Below are positions 1-9,285 of a stretch of DNA of 64,000 nucleotides, piece by piece. The translations under genes and the position numbers were made by a program. Each line of letters starts with the position of its first letter. Position 1 is the first letter of the stretch. The stretch is from assembly GCA_965224535.1 (NCBI GenBank), contig CBDCZR010000047.1, positions 1-64,000 of the forward strand, given 5' to 3'. The DNA comes from JBCDHN01 sp965224535. Its GTDB lineage: Bacteria; Verrucomicrobiota; Verrucomicrobiia; Verrucomicrobiales; DEV007. The notes below the pieces were generated by a model, which saw only the letters and a program-made list of their open reading frames with translations, did no database searches and was not told where the DNA came from.

Positions 1-1
1 G

Positions 2-880
2 TTTTTCAGCCTGGATCCCACGGTGCGCGCCACCGTTGTGACCGTGGCCTTTCACATGTGCGTGTGGCACGTGTGCACCCATCTTTCCAACCAAATGACC
101 GTGCAGCGCTACTTCAGCACCACCGACGCCCGGGCGGCCCGCCGCAGTTTCATCACCGCCTCGCTCTTTGGCGTGGGGATCAACCTCATGCTGGTGGTGG
201 TGGGCCTGGCGTTGGTTTACTTCTACATCGGCCAGAGCTTGACGGTGGAAGACGATCTGGTGGCTCAAAAGCAGCACGACCTGATTTTTCCCACGTTTGC
301 CGTCCATCACCTGCCGCCCGGCGTGGGAGGCGCCATTTTGGCGGCCTTGATCGCCGCGGCCATGTCGAGCATCGATTCCGGGATCAATTCGATCGCGACC
401 GTGACGACGGTGGAGCTGAAACGCGGCAAATCGCACGGGGAGGGCAACCACGTCCGTTTTGCGATGGCGGTTACCTGCGGCGCGGGAGTTTTCATCACCG
501 TGGCGGCGTATTTGCTCAGTTTTATGCCGGAAAAGTGGGGAATCGTCGCCGCGCTGCCGCGCACGTTCAATGCGGTGACCGGGCCGCTGGGAGGCTTGTT
601 TTTGACCGGCATGTTTTTGCCGCGAGCTGGCCAACGTGCGGCGATCGTTGGCGCGATTTGCGGGCTGCTGGTGAGCGTTGGGCTGGGATATTCCGAGCAA
701 ATCGGCAATTTGCTGGGACGCACGTGGCCGGCTTTGAGTTTCACGTGGATTATGCCCACCTCGTTGGCGACGACCATGGGTGTGGCGGGAATTCTCGGCT
801 TGTCAGGCCCTCCGCCGGCGCGAAACCTGGATGGATTGACCTGGCGGAGGCGCAACGCCGGTGAAAACGAAAATTCGTAA
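2..880 (+). CDS. Sodium:solute symporter family protein, 3' part
   Basis: This is the C-terminal part of a sodium-coupled solute transporter (SSS/SLC5 family) of the inner membrane. The frame is open from base 2, so the gene begins upstream of the window and the first in-window start codon (a GTG at 23) is internal. Several hydrophobic helices are visible, for example the LMLVVVGLALVYFYIG stretch. The segment AMSSIDSGINSIATV matches the conserved Ser/Asp-containing helix of the family that contributes to sodium binding. The C-terminus is short and charged. The substrate cannot be read from the sequence. The next gene, 55 bases downstream on the same strand, is a Gfo/Idh/MocA dehydrogenase, a pairing usual in verrucomicrobial and planctomycete sugar-uptake clusters, so a sugar or polyol is a reasonable inference. 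Confidence 0.85.
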   Translation, partial: FFSLDPTVRATVVTVAFHMCVWHVCTHLSNQMTVQRYFSTTDARAARRSFITASLFGVGINLMLVVVGLALVYFYIGQSLTVEDDLVAQKQHDLIFPTFAVHHLPPGVGGAILAALIAAAMSSIDSGINSIATVTTVELKRGKSHGEGNHVRFAMAVTCGAGVFITVAAYLLSFMPEKWGIVAALPRTFNAVTGPLGGLFLTGMFLPRAGQRAAIVGAICGLLVSVGLGYSEQIGNLLGRTWPALSFTWIMPTSLATTMGVAGILGLSGPPPARNLDGLTWRRRNAGENENS

Positions 881-935
881 CCGGCTGACGAAAATTCACA
901 GCGAATCCGCGGGGCCCGCGTCCGTGTTTTAAGCA

Positions 936-2207
936 ATGAAACGTCGTAACTTCACCCAATCCGCCGCCGGCGCCGCTTCCGCGGGTTTGCTCGCCGCGCC
1001 GGCCTTCGCCCAACGTGGGGCCAATGAAAAAATCGTCGTCGCCGCCATGGGAATGGGCGGGCGAGGGACTCGGTTGGCCTCCGGATTTGAGGCGTTCGAC
1101 AACGTGGAGGTCACGGCCGTCTACGATGTGGACGTGAGCCGGGCCGAAGCCGCCGCGCATGCCGTGGGGAAGGTGAACGGACGAAAAATCGCGCACGGGC
1201 AGGATTTTCGCCAAATGCTGGAGGACGACGACGTGGACGTGTTAGTCATCGGCGCCAGCAATCACTGGCACGCCCCGGCCACGGTCATGGCTGCCGCGGC
1301 GGGCAAGCACGTTTACGTGGAAAAACCGTGCTCCCACAATCCGCGCGAAGGCGAGCTGATGGTGGAAGCGGCGCGAAAATACGATCGCCGTATCCAGCAC
1401 GGCACCCAGCGCCGCAGCCGGCCGAGCCTGGTGGAGGGCCTGGCGCGTTTGCAGGAGGGCGCGATTGGCCGCGTTTTCTACGCCAAGTGCTACTACCGCG
1501 CCAACCGGCCTACCCTGGGAAATGGGATGCAAACCCCGCCGCCGGAGTATCTCGACTACGATCTCTGGCAGGGGCCCGCGCCGCGCCGGCCGTATCTGGA
1601 CAACCGCATCCACTACAACTGGCACTGGTTCTGGCACTGGGGCAATGGCGAGTTGGGCAACAACGGCGTCCACCGCATCGACATCGCCCGCGCGGGTTTG
1701 CAGGTCGATTTTCCGGTTCAAGTCGTTTCGTCGGGCGGCCGCTACCGCTTTCCGGATGACGATCAGGAAACGCCGGATACCCACGACGCGGTGTTCAAGT
1801 TTGAGGGCGCCAAATCGATCGCTTGGGAGGCGCTGAGCTGTCATCGCCAGTGGCCGGGGGAGAAAAACGAGCTGTGGTTTTACGGCACCGAAGGCAGCGC
1901 CGCGTTCACCGGCGCCAGCTACCAATTGTTCGATCCCGATGGCCAAAAAATCGGCGAAAGCAAGAAGCACGGCGGCGAAAAAGAGCATTTGGCCAACTTT
2001 CTCGACGCGATTTGCGAAGGCGCGCCGCTAAACGCGGAAATCGGGGAAGGGCACAAGAGCGCCCTGCTTTGTCACCTGGGAAACATCGCTTACCGCACGG
2101 GCAAGACCCTGGATTGCGATCCCGCGACCGGCAAAATTTCGGGCGACGCCGAAGCGATGGCGTTTTGGGCTCGCGACTACGAAAAAGGATGGGAAGTTAC
2201 GGTTTGA
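936..2207 (+). CDS. Gfo/Idh/MocA family oxidoreductase, Tat-exported
   Basis: This is a 423-residue NAD(P)-dependent oxidoreductase of the Gfo/Idh/MocA family, expected to oxidise or epimerise a sugar or cyclitol in the periplasm. The N-terminus MKRRNFTQSAAGAASAG has the twin-arginine export pattern and is followed by a hydrophobic segment ending in AFA. The Rossmann part follows with VVAAMGMGGRG and then VYDVDVSRAEA. The family's catalytic-strand signature is present as HVYVEKPCSHNPRE, with the typical E-K-P. The later W-rich stretch (YNWHWFWHWGNGELGNNG) and the histidine of GVHRIDIAR are usual for the secreted branch of the family. The reading frame overlaps the downstream gene, so the two are probably translated together. 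The exact substrate is unknown. Confidence 0.9.
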   Translation: MKRRNFTQSAAGAASAGLLAAPAFAQRGANEKIVVAAMGMGGRGTRLASGFEAFDNVEVTAVYDVDVSRAEAAAHAVGKVNGRKIAHGQDFRQMLEDDDVDVLVIGASNHWHAPATVMAAAAGKHVYVEKPCSHNPREGELMVEAARKYDRRIQHGTQRRSRPSLVEGLARLQEGAIGRVFYAKCYYRANRPTLGNGMQTPPPEYLDYDLWQGPAPRRPYLDNRIHYNWHWFWHWGNGELGNNGVHRIDIARAGLQVDFPVQVVSSGGRYRFPDDDQETPDTHDAVFKFEGAKSIAWEALSCHRQWPGEKNELWFYGTEGSAAFTGASYQLFDPDGQKIGESKKHGGEKEHLANFLDAICEGAPLNAEIGEGHKSALLCHLGNIAYRTGKTLDCDPATGKISGDAEAMAFWARDYEKGWEVTV

Positions 2208-3238
2208 AAATTCCGCATTTCGCCAAATTCATCGCGCCGGCGCTCCTCGCGGCGCTGGTTTCCCCGATTTCCGCCCAGCAGCAGCCTGACAAACCGTTCG
2301 GCATCGACCGCTGCGAAATTTTGCCGCTTCCGGATCGACAAGCGTCGATGCGCATCGATGGCGTGGAGAAGACGCGATGGCATTTTGACGCCGAATATCC
2401 CCGGCCGTTCTTTTTTCCCTTCAACGGCCCCTCCGGCGTCTCGTTGACGCGCATGGGGCATCCCGGCGCGCATAACCACGATCATCACCGCTCGGTCTGG
2501 TTCGCTCACAACGACGTCAACGGCGTTAATTTTTGGAGCGACCGCACCGATGGCCGGATTCGGCAAAAAATGTGGTACGCCTACATCGACGGGCCTGAGG
2601 AAGCGATCGTGGCGATGGCTGCCGATTGGCGCGACGGTCAGGGGCAAGTGCTCATGGAGCAGGAGACCGTTGCGGCGCTGATTCCGCGTGAGAGCGAGCA
2701 TTTGCTGGAAATCCAAATCACCCTGCGCCCGCCGAAAAACGCGAAATCCGGCACGGTGGAGCTGGGCAAGACGAATTTCGGCTTCCTGGCCGTGCGCGTC
2801 GCCAAAACGCTGTCCGTGCACTTTGGCGGCGGACGCATTTCCAACAGCGAGGGCCAGGTTGGCGAGGAAGAAATCTTCGGCCAACCGGCGCGGTGGATGG
2901 ATTACTCCGGGCCGGTGGTAGTTGGAAAGGGCGCGGAACGCCGTGCAGTCACCGAGGGGATCACCTTTTTCGATCACCCCGCCAATCCGCGTTACCCTAC
3001 GCATTGGCACGTGCGCTCGGATGGCTGGATGGGCGCCTCCTTTTGCCTGAAGGAAGGGTTCACGATTCAGGCGGAATCGCCGTTGGTGCTGCGTTACCTG
3101 CTCTACGCGCACTCCGGCGGCTACGATCCTGACAAAGCCGCAAAAATCGCCGAGAAATTCGCCGCCCGGCCGGGATTTTCCGTCGGCCAACGCAAAACGC
3201 CTCACCGGCATTGGGAAGCCTGGCGCAACAGCAAGTGA
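2204..3238 (+). CDS. PmoA-like / DUF6807 family secreted protein
   Basis: This is a secreted protein of about 344 residues resembling the PmoA-like (DUF6807) family often found beside Gfo/Idh/MocA dehydrogenases in PVC bacteria. The function is not established; an association with sugar metabolism is known only from gene neighbourhoods. I chose the TTG at 2204, which overlaps the preceding stop by four bases and leaves an AAGGAT/GGGA stretch at normal distance. It gives a clean signal peptide, MKIPHFAKFIAPALLAALV, cleaved near SAQ. An ATG at 2189 in the same frame is the alternative. Conserved features seen are GHPGAHNHDHHRSVWFAHNDVNG, a histidine-rich motif typical of the family, and HWHVRSDGWMG near the C-terminus. 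Confidence 0.8.
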   Translation: MKIPHFAKFIAPALLAALVSPISAQQQPDKPFGIDRCEILPLPDRQASMRIDGVEKTRWHFDAEYPRPFFFPFNGPSGVSLTRMGHPGAHNHDHHRSVWFAHNDVNGVNFWSDRTDGRIRQKMWYAYIDGPEEAIVAMAADWRDGQGQVLMEQETVAALIPRESEHLLEIQITLRPPKNAKSGTVELGKTNFGFLAVRVAKTLSVHFGGGRISNSEGQVGEEEIFGQPARWMDYSGPVVVGKGAERRAVTEGITFFDHPANPRYPTHWHVRSDGWMGASFCLKEGFTIQAESPLVLRYLLYAHSGGYDPDKAAKIAEKFAARPGFSVGQRKTPHRHWEAWRNSK

Positions 3239-3297
3239 CGCGATTCTCTATGCCTCGCCGGCCGTTGGTTTCATCGCTTTGTCCGCCATCACAACCT

Positions 3298-3319
3298 AAA
3301 CCGGCCAAGCCGGAGTTTT
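3298..3319 (+). terminator. Candidate rho-independent terminator
   Basis: Bases 3301-3305 (CCGGC) pair with 3309-3313 (GCCGG) around a three-base loop, and a run of four T follows at 3316. The site lies 60 bases after the DUF6807-like gene and before a convergent gene, which is where a terminator would be expected. The stem is short and the T tract weak, so this is tentative. Confidence 0.4.
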
Positions 3320-3405
3320 AAGGGTTAAGTTTCAAGTTTTAAGTCCTGACAGATGCACCAAATTCTGCGCAAACATGCCGAAACTTCAGGATTGAGGCAC
3401 TAAAT

Positions 3406-4620
3406 CTAGCGCTCGGAAAGCTCTTGCGCCGGGCCAATCTCCTCGAACGGCGTGGCGACGAACGCCCGAAGGATCGCGCGGCCGTATTCCCGGCAACTCT
3501 CCACGTCAGCCTTTCGTCCCTTCGGCGCGAACGGCACTTCCAGGGTGGCGGACATCACCACGCCGTTTTGAAAGGCGAACCAGCGCGAGTTCTTCGGCGA
3601 AACGCGCAGCTCATCCCGTAGCCAAACCAACGGCCCGTGCGGCGCGTCTTCCGGCAGGCGCTCTTTGATCCCTTTGGCGAAGGCGGTCACCTTTTCGAAG
3701 TTCTTCGGCGGATGCTTTTTGGCGCCGACGAAATACATCACCTGATGGATGTCCATGACCAATGTGGGGCAATGCACGTCGATGGCATAACGGAAATGCT
3801 CTGCCGCTTGCAGTTGCTGGATCGCCCGAACCTCCGGGTAAATCGGCTCGTCCGTGTAGTCGCGATTGTGGTCGTGCGGTTGGCGGTTTTTCCCCTGGTC
3901 ACCGGCCTCCACGCCGTCTTTATCGACTAACGGAACACAAAACAGGACGAATCGCTCGCGAAAAAGCCTCCCGGCGTCGCTGTCCGCCGCCATTGCCTCA
4001 TCGAGGATGCCTTCGACCACGAAACTGGCCATGGTTTCCGCCGCATGATGCCGCGCGGTAATCAGCACGGCCCGCTTCTCCTCCGCCCGCTTTCCGATTT
4101 GCAGCAGCTCGACGTCGCGCCCTTGGCGGCTTTGGGTGAGGACGCTGGTTTTCAGGTGAGGATTCGTGGCATGCCGATCCAGAAACGCGGTTAGATTCGT
4201 CGTGGTGTAGGGAATTGTGACGCCAAGCCGGATGGTCTCGCCTACCGCGGTGAACTCGACCGAAAACGTGTTTTCTTCGACACCGTCCGTCCCCATCCAA
4301 CTCCAAGTTTGTCCGCCATCGCGCGAAATCGCCGGCCCTTGAAAACCGATCGCGCCATTTTTGTGTCCGATCACTTTTTCCGGCAGCACAAAGGTGACCT
4401 TGCCTGCCCGCTTCGCCTCAGCCTCGATCAGCCAGTAGAACCAGGGCCGGTCACCGCGCAGATCCGGCTCCAGGTGAACCGTGTCGCCCTCGTTCCTGGT
4501 CACGATTCCGTTGCCACCCGGAAAGTCGGTGCGAATCGCGACCGGAGGTTCGGCGTGGGCGATTTGGCAGGCTACCGCGGCAAGAATTAGCCAGTTGATC
4601 CATTTGAAGCGCGTTTTCAT
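3406..4620 (-). CDS. M14-family zinc carboxypeptidase-like protein, secreted
   Basis: This 404-residue protein has a signal peptide (MKTRFKWINWLILAAVACQIAHA) and looks like a zinc metallo-carboxypeptidase of family M14, probably acting on peptides outside the cytoplasm. An N-terminal beta domain of about 130 residues resembles that of cytosolic carboxypeptidase-like M14 proteins. The zinc ligands appear as HHAAE in the stretch ITARHHAAETMAS and as the histidine of AIDVHCP. NRDY after HDH fits the substrate-binding Asn-Arg pair. The glutamate in SATLEVPF is the candidate catalytic residue. All motifs are in family order. The gene follows the secretin-like gene on the same strand with 64 bases between them. 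The substrate is unknown. Confidence 0.75.
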   Translation of the reverse strand: MKTRFKWINWLILAAVACQIAHAEPPVAIRTDFPGGNGIVTRNEGDTVHLEPDLRGDRPWFYWLIEAEAKRAGKVTFVLPEKVIGHKNGAIGFQGPAISRDGGQTWSWMGTDGVEENTFSVEFTAVGETIRLGVTIPYTTTNLTAFLDRHATNPHLKTSVLTQSRQGRDVELLQIGKRAEEKRAVLITARHHAAETMASFVVEGILDEAMAADSDAGRLFRERFVLFCVPLVDKDGVEAGDQGKNRQPHDHNRDYTDEPIYPEVRAIQQLQAAEHFRYAIDVHCPTLVMDIHQVMYFVGAKKHPPKNFEKVTAFAKGIKERLPEDAPHGPLVWLRDELRVSPKNSRWFAFQNGVVMSATLEVPFAPKGRKADVESCREYGRAILRAFVATPFEEIGPAQELSER

Positions 4621-4684
4621 TGGTCCACGGTCGATTCGGCGGCTACGCAGCGCAACAATCCGAATTGGTCGCGACTTCCCGGGC

Positions 4685-5647
4685 CTACTCGACTTTTCCG
4701 GGCCGAATCTCCGCTTTCAACACGATTTGGGCGATCCCGTCGGGCTGCTCGTCGTCGCAGAAAAAGTGGCGCGCGAAGTCTTCCGGCGCGCCTTTGAAAC
4801 TGCGCAATTTCTCGACCCGGCCGTTTTGGAGATCGATGGCGGTGCGGAACTGGCGGAGTTGAAAGCGCTTGCTCTTCCAGCCGTATTCTTGCTCGGTGAT
4901 GTTGAGTTGGGGCAGGAGGTGGACCTTGAGCATGCCGTTTTCCATCTGGGGATAAACCACGACGGAGGTGGAAATGCGCGTGGTTTCGAAAATGGGGACG
5001 AGAACCTTGTTTTCGGTGACGAAAGGCGCGAAGAAGCTGGGATCGCCAGCCCGGTCGAGCAGCGGAATGGCGCCGGGGTTGCCGAGCGACAAAATGGGCG
5101 AGCCGTAGTTGATGAAGCCTTGAAATTCGACGTCCTCGCGGTTGATGGAGAGGTTGATGCTGCCGTCGGGATTGACGGTGGCTTGCGTTTCCATGGTGAT
5201 GCCCAGGTTGCGCGTGCGAAAGTCTGTGGGATGGGCCGGGGTGACCGCAAAAGTGCCGTTAGGCCCCACGACGATGCGCGGGGGATCGTAGCGGGTCGGG
5301 TAGGGAAAGTCCGAGCGCGATTCTACCGGGCCCAAAACGCGGGCGTTGCCGGGTTTTGGCCGTCCACCGGTGCGAACGCCCAAATTTAGCGCGATTTCCG
5401 GTTCCGGCGCGTCAAGGTTGGCGATCGCGTTTGCCGCGGCGGCTACCTTGTCCGGGTGGTCGATGACGAGGACCTTGCTTTTGCCGTCCAGGATGACAAA
5501 TCGCCCTTGCGGCGAGAGAACTTTCTGGATGGCGGGCCGCAACAGTTCCGCCGGGGCGTAGTTGGTTGGCAGTTCCTGGCGTAGCAGTTCCTGGGCCGAA
5601 ACGGAGGAAAGGCCGGCCGCCGCGAGGATGAAAACCGCGAAGCGCAT
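4685..5647 (-). CDS. Exported secretin-like protein, short form
   Basis: I chose the ATG at 5647 because it gives a signal peptide (MRFAVFILAAAGLSSVSAQ); the open frame runs 78 bases further upstream without a sensible N-terminus. The mature protein begins with an alpha/beta module of about 70 residues (AELLRPAIQKVLSP ... KSKVLVIDHPDKVAAAANAIANLD) that matches the N1-type ring-building domain of secretins. It is followed by a beta-rich region (LGITMETQATVNPDGSINLSI ... ISTSVVVYPQMENGML) resembling the start of a secretin pore domain. At about 320 residues it is much shorter than a true secretin and lacks a recognisable membrane-spanning C-terminus. It may be a secretin-derived scaffold protein. 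No secretion genes are nearby. Confidence 0.55.
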   Translation of the reverse strand: MRFAVFILAAAGLSSVSAQELLRQELPTNYAPAELLRPAIQKVLSPQGRFVILDGKSKVLVIDHPDKVAAAANAIANLDAPEPEIALNLGVRTGGRPKPGNARVLGPVESRSDFPYPTRYDPPRIVVGPNGTFAVTPAHPTDFRTRNLGITMETQATVNPDGSINLSINREDVEFQGFINYGSPILSLGNPGAIPLLDRAGDPSFFAPFVTENKVLVPIFETTRISTSVVVYPQMENGMLKVHLLPQLNITEQEYGWKSKRFQLRQFRTAIDLQNGRVEKLRSFKGAPEDFARHFFCDDEQPDGIAQIVLKAEIRPGKVE

Positions 5648-5731
5648 GGGGCAGGATGCGGCACTTCCGGGCGAAAGGCAAACCCGGAAGTGGGCGTTTT
5701 GCGGCGAACGGCGGCGCCAGGTCACTGGTAA

Positions 5732-7132
5732 TCACAAGGTGGCTTGGAGCCGCTTGGCGGCTTCCGCGCCCATCTGCAAGGCTTGGTCCGGCGAGGCCAT
5801 GGTGAAGGTGCCGCCGGGCCCGGCGCATTGCAGGTTGTTGAAGCGCGTGAAGTAGCCGAAGAGCCGGTCGCGGTGTTCCTCGAAGTCTTTGCGGTAGACG
5901 GGTAGCCCGTGGGCCTCGCACAAAACGTGCCTGGCGGCGATTTCGTCGCGTTTGCAGATGTTTAGCGCCTCCAGAGCCTCAAACACCTCGACCCAGGCCA
6001 TTTCTTCGCCGTTCCAAGCGGTGGAATCCTCCTCGGCGGCCGTTTCCGCCAGGAGCACGGTGTAATCCGGCGGAGAGATGCGTTGACCGGCTTTTTTGGG
6101 CTCGCTAATCCGGAAAAACGGGCCGTTCCGCAGATGCAAGACCATGCTTTTCAGGCAAGCCTCGCGGCGCACCAGCATGGCAAAAGTGACGTGTGCCCGG
6201 TAGCGCAAATGCAGGGAAGAAGCGTGAATTTGCGCCGGCGCCCTCGTGCCAAAGGCTTTGACCAGGCTGCGCGCCGGGATGGTGGAAACCACGCCTTTGC
6301 ACTTCATGGTGGGAAATTCCGGCTCCTCAGAGTCTGAAAGCGTGTCGCGGCAGGTGACAGCTTGGACCGACCCGTCCTCAAGCTGAATTTCCACCACCTC
6401 CGCGTTGCAAATGAGGCGGCCGCCGGCTTTTTGCAGCGCATCGGCCAGGGCCTTGGCTAGCGCTCCGGGGCCGGAACGGTAGAAAACGGAGTTTTCAGCC
6501 GCGGGGGCGGGATTTCCGTCAAAATGGGGCGGCACCTTCACCGCAAGCGCTTCCAGCCGTTGTCGCAACTCCTCCAGGGGCGGGAGATCGGTGAGAATCA
6601 GCGCCAGATGATCCGGAGAGAGTTCTGCCGGCTCCGCGCCCCAGATTTGCCGGATGAAGGGGGCGAACCAGGAACGGTAGATGGGCGCGCCGTAGAGCTT
6701 TTTGAGGGCTTGCTCGGCGTTTTGGGCCGGTTTGACCCCGCATTTTTGGGCCAGGTTGGCGGTTAGCATGCCCGTTGCGCCGGAAATCTTTCCTCCCACC
6801 GATAGGCCTGCGCGCAGATCTTTCCAGCTCAAGGGGTAAGGGTAAGTCTCGTCGCCCCAAACGATGCTCTCGTCAGGCTCCGTCTCGGTTTTTTCCTCGC
6901 CCAGCAGCTCACAAACATCGGAAAAAATCTCCGAATCGCGGCTTTGCAGCAGCCGGGTCCCCATCGCGAACTGATTTTCGCCCGAAGGATGGCCGCGCAG
7001 GCTTCCGCCCGGATCTTCCAGCACTTCCAAGACGGTGACGGAATGTCCGGCGCGCGCGAGCACAAGGGCGGCGTAAAGGCCGGTGACGCCTGCGCCAAGA
7101 ACGATGACATCCGGGCTATTCGGTTCACTCAT
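5732..7132 (-). CDS. FAD-dependent amine oxidase / protoporphyrinogen oxidase-like protein
   Basis: The protein has about 466 residues and an N-terminal FAD-binding Rossmann fold, with DVIVLGAGVTGLYAALVLARAG followed by the acidic end of the second strand (VTVLEVLEDPGGS). That pattern is shared by flavin amine oxidases, phytoene desaturases and HemY-type protoporphyrinogen oxidases. A typical C-terminal FAD contact is present near GPGGTFTMASPDQALQMGAEAAK. The ATG at 7132 is preferred over a TTG nine bases upstream. The product has no membrane segment or signal peptide. The neighbouring genes encode exported proteins and do not identify a pathway; no haem biosynthesis gene is near. I would call it only an FAD-dependent oxidoreductase. 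Confidence 0.75.
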   Translation of the reverse strand: MSEPNSPDVIVLGAGVTGLYAALVLARAGHSVTVLEVLEDPGGSLRGHPSGENQFAMGTRLLQSRDSEIFSDVCELLGEEKTETEPDESIVWGDETYPYPLSWKDLRAGLSVGGKISGATGMLTANLAQKCGVKPAQNAEQALKKLYGAPIYRSWFAPFIRQIWGAEPAELSPDHLALILTDLPPLEELRQRLEALAVKVPPHFDGNPAPAAENSVFYRSGPGALAKALADALQKAGGRLICNAEVVEIQLEDGSVQAVTCRDTLSDSEEPEFPTMKCKGVVSTIPARSLVKAFGTRAPAQIHASSLHLRYRAHVTFAMLVRREACLKSMVLHLRNGPFFRISEPKKAGQRISPPDYTVLLAETAAEEDSTAWNGEEMAWVEVFEALEALNICKRDEIAARHVLCEAHGLPVYRKDFEEHRDRLFGYFTRFNNLQCAGPGGTFTMASPDQALQMGAEAAKRLQATL

Positions 7133-7232
7133 TTCGGGCAAAGGCAGGCGAAAACATCCATTCTGTGCGGAACGCTAGACTATCAAAGACCCTTAGACAA
7201 GCCGGGAATGACGCTGTGACGCCGGGAATTTC

Positions 7233-8774
7233 CTACCGCAGTTGGCCGGCCCGGAGCACGTGGCTGTGAATCACCTCGCCATCGATGTTCACCGCCTCAA
7301 ACGTGACCGAAGGATCGCTCTGGGTGGTGTCGAAACGCATCAGCCCGAACGAACACTCCTGGTTGTAGCCCCAAATCAACCCCGGCGTCGGCACCACCTT
7401 GTGGGTGTGGCGATTGGTTAGACGCGAACTCTCGAATTCGTAGAAATCGTAGCCGTTTTCACGCTCGATGACCCGCAAATCCGTGCGATGGCGGTCCGCG
7501 GCGATGAGGAACACGCCGGGAATGCGATTGGCCTCCACGAACGCAAAAATCTCCTCCCGTTCCTCCGGGTATCCATCCCAGGGGTCCTTGCTTCCCGGCT
7601 TGATTCCCGGCGTGAATGGCACGGGCGAAGCGATGACCTTGAAGGTGGCTTGCGAGGCTTTTAGCCCCTCCAGCAGCCAGTTTTTTTGAACCGGGCCCAG
7701 CATGCTCTTTTGGCCGCGATCCCGGTAGTAGCGGCCATCGAGAAAAAAGAACTGCACGTCGCCGATCGAGGCATCGAACCAGCAACCCGGGTTGGCCGGG
7801 CCGCCGCCGTAGGCCGGATTGACCCAATTTTGGCGAAAAATCTCCAAAACGGGCCGTTTCCAGGCCGGTTTTTCGATTTCCGGCCCTGGCATGCAATCAT
7901 TCGTGCCAAAATCGTGATCGTCGTAGATGGCGTAGATGTTGGTGGCCGCGGTGAACCGGCGCCACTCGGGCCGGGATTGGCGGCGGTGGTAGCAGTAGTG
8001 CTGGCACAAGGTGTGCTCGGGTTGATCGATGTAGACGTTGTCGCCCAGCATGAAGAAGGCGATCGGCTCGAAGGTGAGGATCGTGTCCCACATTCGCTCC
8101 CATTTGGGCACGTAACCCGCGCCGCCGCCGAATCCGACGCTGAATTGGGCTGCTTGGCCGGATTTTGGGAACGTGCGGAACTTGGCGTTCTCAAGCGGCG
8201 CCGGTTCGCCGTTGACGAGCACCTCATACGTGTAAGGCGTCGCCGGTTTTAGCCCTGCGAGGGTCGCAATGGCCGTGAAATCGGCTCCCGGCTTGGTTTC
8301 GACGGCCTCCGACACGATTTTGCCGGTTCGCACTTGAACGCTGGCTTTTTCTGCGGTTCGAACCCAAAACGAGGCGCTGGAATCGCTGACCCGCCCAAGC
8401 ATCGGACCGTGAACGAGCGGCATGGAAGGGCGCTCGGCGCGCCATTGCTGGTATTCCCGGGTTTGGTGCAACGCGTCGAGCAATTCGCGAGGTCCGCTCA
8501 CCAGCCGATCGAACGGCAACCCAGTTTCCAGCGCCGTTTGCGCGTGTTGCACCGCTTCCTCCGGATTTTCCTGCTTGAGGGCGAGCATCATGCGCACGAA
8601 GTGCGTTTCCGGGTCGGAATCCGCGGCTTTTTGCAGGGCGGCCGCGGCTTTGTCGAATTTTTCGGCGGCGATGTGCTGGGTGGCGTTGCGATGGGCGTCG
8701 TGCTGGGCTTGCAACGCGCTGGCGCTTGCGCAGAGCAAAAAACCCAGCGAAAAAAGGCGGGAAAAGCGTTTCAT
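7233..8774 (-). CDS. PhoD-like alkaline phosphatase with N-terminal helical repeats
   Basis: This 513-residue exported protein starts with a signal peptide (MKRFSRLFSLGFLLCASASALQAQ). Residues 25-105 form TPR-like helices (AAEKFDKAAAALQKAADSDP, ENPEEAVQHAQTAL). A fibronectin-like PhoD N-terminal domain follows (LVHGPMLGRVSDSSASFWVRT). The metallophosphoesterase domain shows IAFFMLGDNVYID, YAIYDDHDFGTND and GVFLIAADRHRTDLR, the metal-binding blocks of the PhoD family, which hydrolyses phosphomonoesters or phosphodiesters outside the cytoplasm using iron and calcium. The added helical repeat domain is less usual. The upstream 511 bases hold no gene, so the gene probably has its own promoter. 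No Pho regulon partners are seen nearby. Confidence 0.85.
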   Translation of the reverse strand: MKRFSRLFSLGFLLCASASALQAQHDAHRNATQHIAAEKFDKAAAALQKAADSDPETHFVRMMLALKQENPEEAVQHAQTALETGLPFDRLVSGPRELLDALHQTREYQQWRAERPSMPLVHGPMLGRVSDSSASFWVRTAEKASVQVRTGKIVSEAVETKPGADFTAIATLAGLKPATPYTYEVLVNGEPAPLENAKFRTFPKSGQAAQFSVGFGGGAGYVPKWERMWDTILTFEPIAFFMLGDNVYIDQPEHTLCQHYCYHRRQSRPEWRRFTAATNIYAIYDDHDFGTNDCMPGPEIEKPAWKRPVLEIFRQNWVNPAYGGGPANPGCWFDASIGDVQFFFLDGRYYRDRGQKSMLGPVQKNWLLEGLKASQATFKVIASPVPFTPGIKPGSKDPWDGYPEEREEIFAFVEANRIPGVFLIAADRHRTDLRVIERENGYDFYEFESSRLTNRHTHKVVPTPGLIWGYNQECSFGLMRFDTTQSDPSVTFEAVNIDGEVIHSHVLRAGQLR

Positions 8775-8931
8775 GGCGCATACAAGCCGGGATCGCGGGA
8801 TTTCGCAAGAAACGGCGAGCGCCGATGGTCTCAGGACGGTTGTCAGGGGAGCGCGGTTTGGCTAACAAGCGGAGATCGCGGGAATAAGCGCTGGTATGCA
8901 CTTAGTTAGCTCCAGTGGTTGCAAAAAGCAC

Positions 8932-9163
8932 ACCACCGAGCTTGCCTCGGTGGTTAGCGAGTTCAAAAACCAGATTCCATCTGCACAAAAGTGATGCCAC
9001 CTTCGGGTTCACCCCGATGGAGCAATGTCACTTTCCCAGGATTTGGCCATTTTGGCGGGCATTCGCGATAGGAACAGCGTTCGACCGGGACAAGCCCGGC
9101 CGGGACGACTTTCGCGCGTAGAGTTTCTGGTGTTTGAACGGGGTTCCACTGGGGCAAGCCCAG
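8932..9163. repeat. Three short hairpins sharing a GCAAG/CTTGC loop in a gene-free stretch
   Basis: The 511-base stretch from 8775 to 9285 contains no supportable gene. It holds three perfect hairpins: ACCACCGAG (8932-8940) with CTCGGTGGT (8946-8954) around CTTGC; CCGGG (9085-9089) with CCCGG (9095-9099) around ACAAG; and CTGGG (9149-9153) with CCCAG (9159-9163) around GCAAG. The loops are all five bases and are variants of one sequence or its complement. They could be members of a small dispersed palindromic family or RNA elements upstream of the lipoprotein gene. Confidence 0.5.
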
Positions 9164-9285
9164 ATGGCGACCTTTACCCCAAGAGGTAAGGGATTTTTTG
9201 ATGAAGTTTCTCGCCTCAGCCGTCCTTCATCCAATTCAACAAGTGTGCTTGACAGGATCGTAGGGGTGTCCGAAACTTTAGATCC

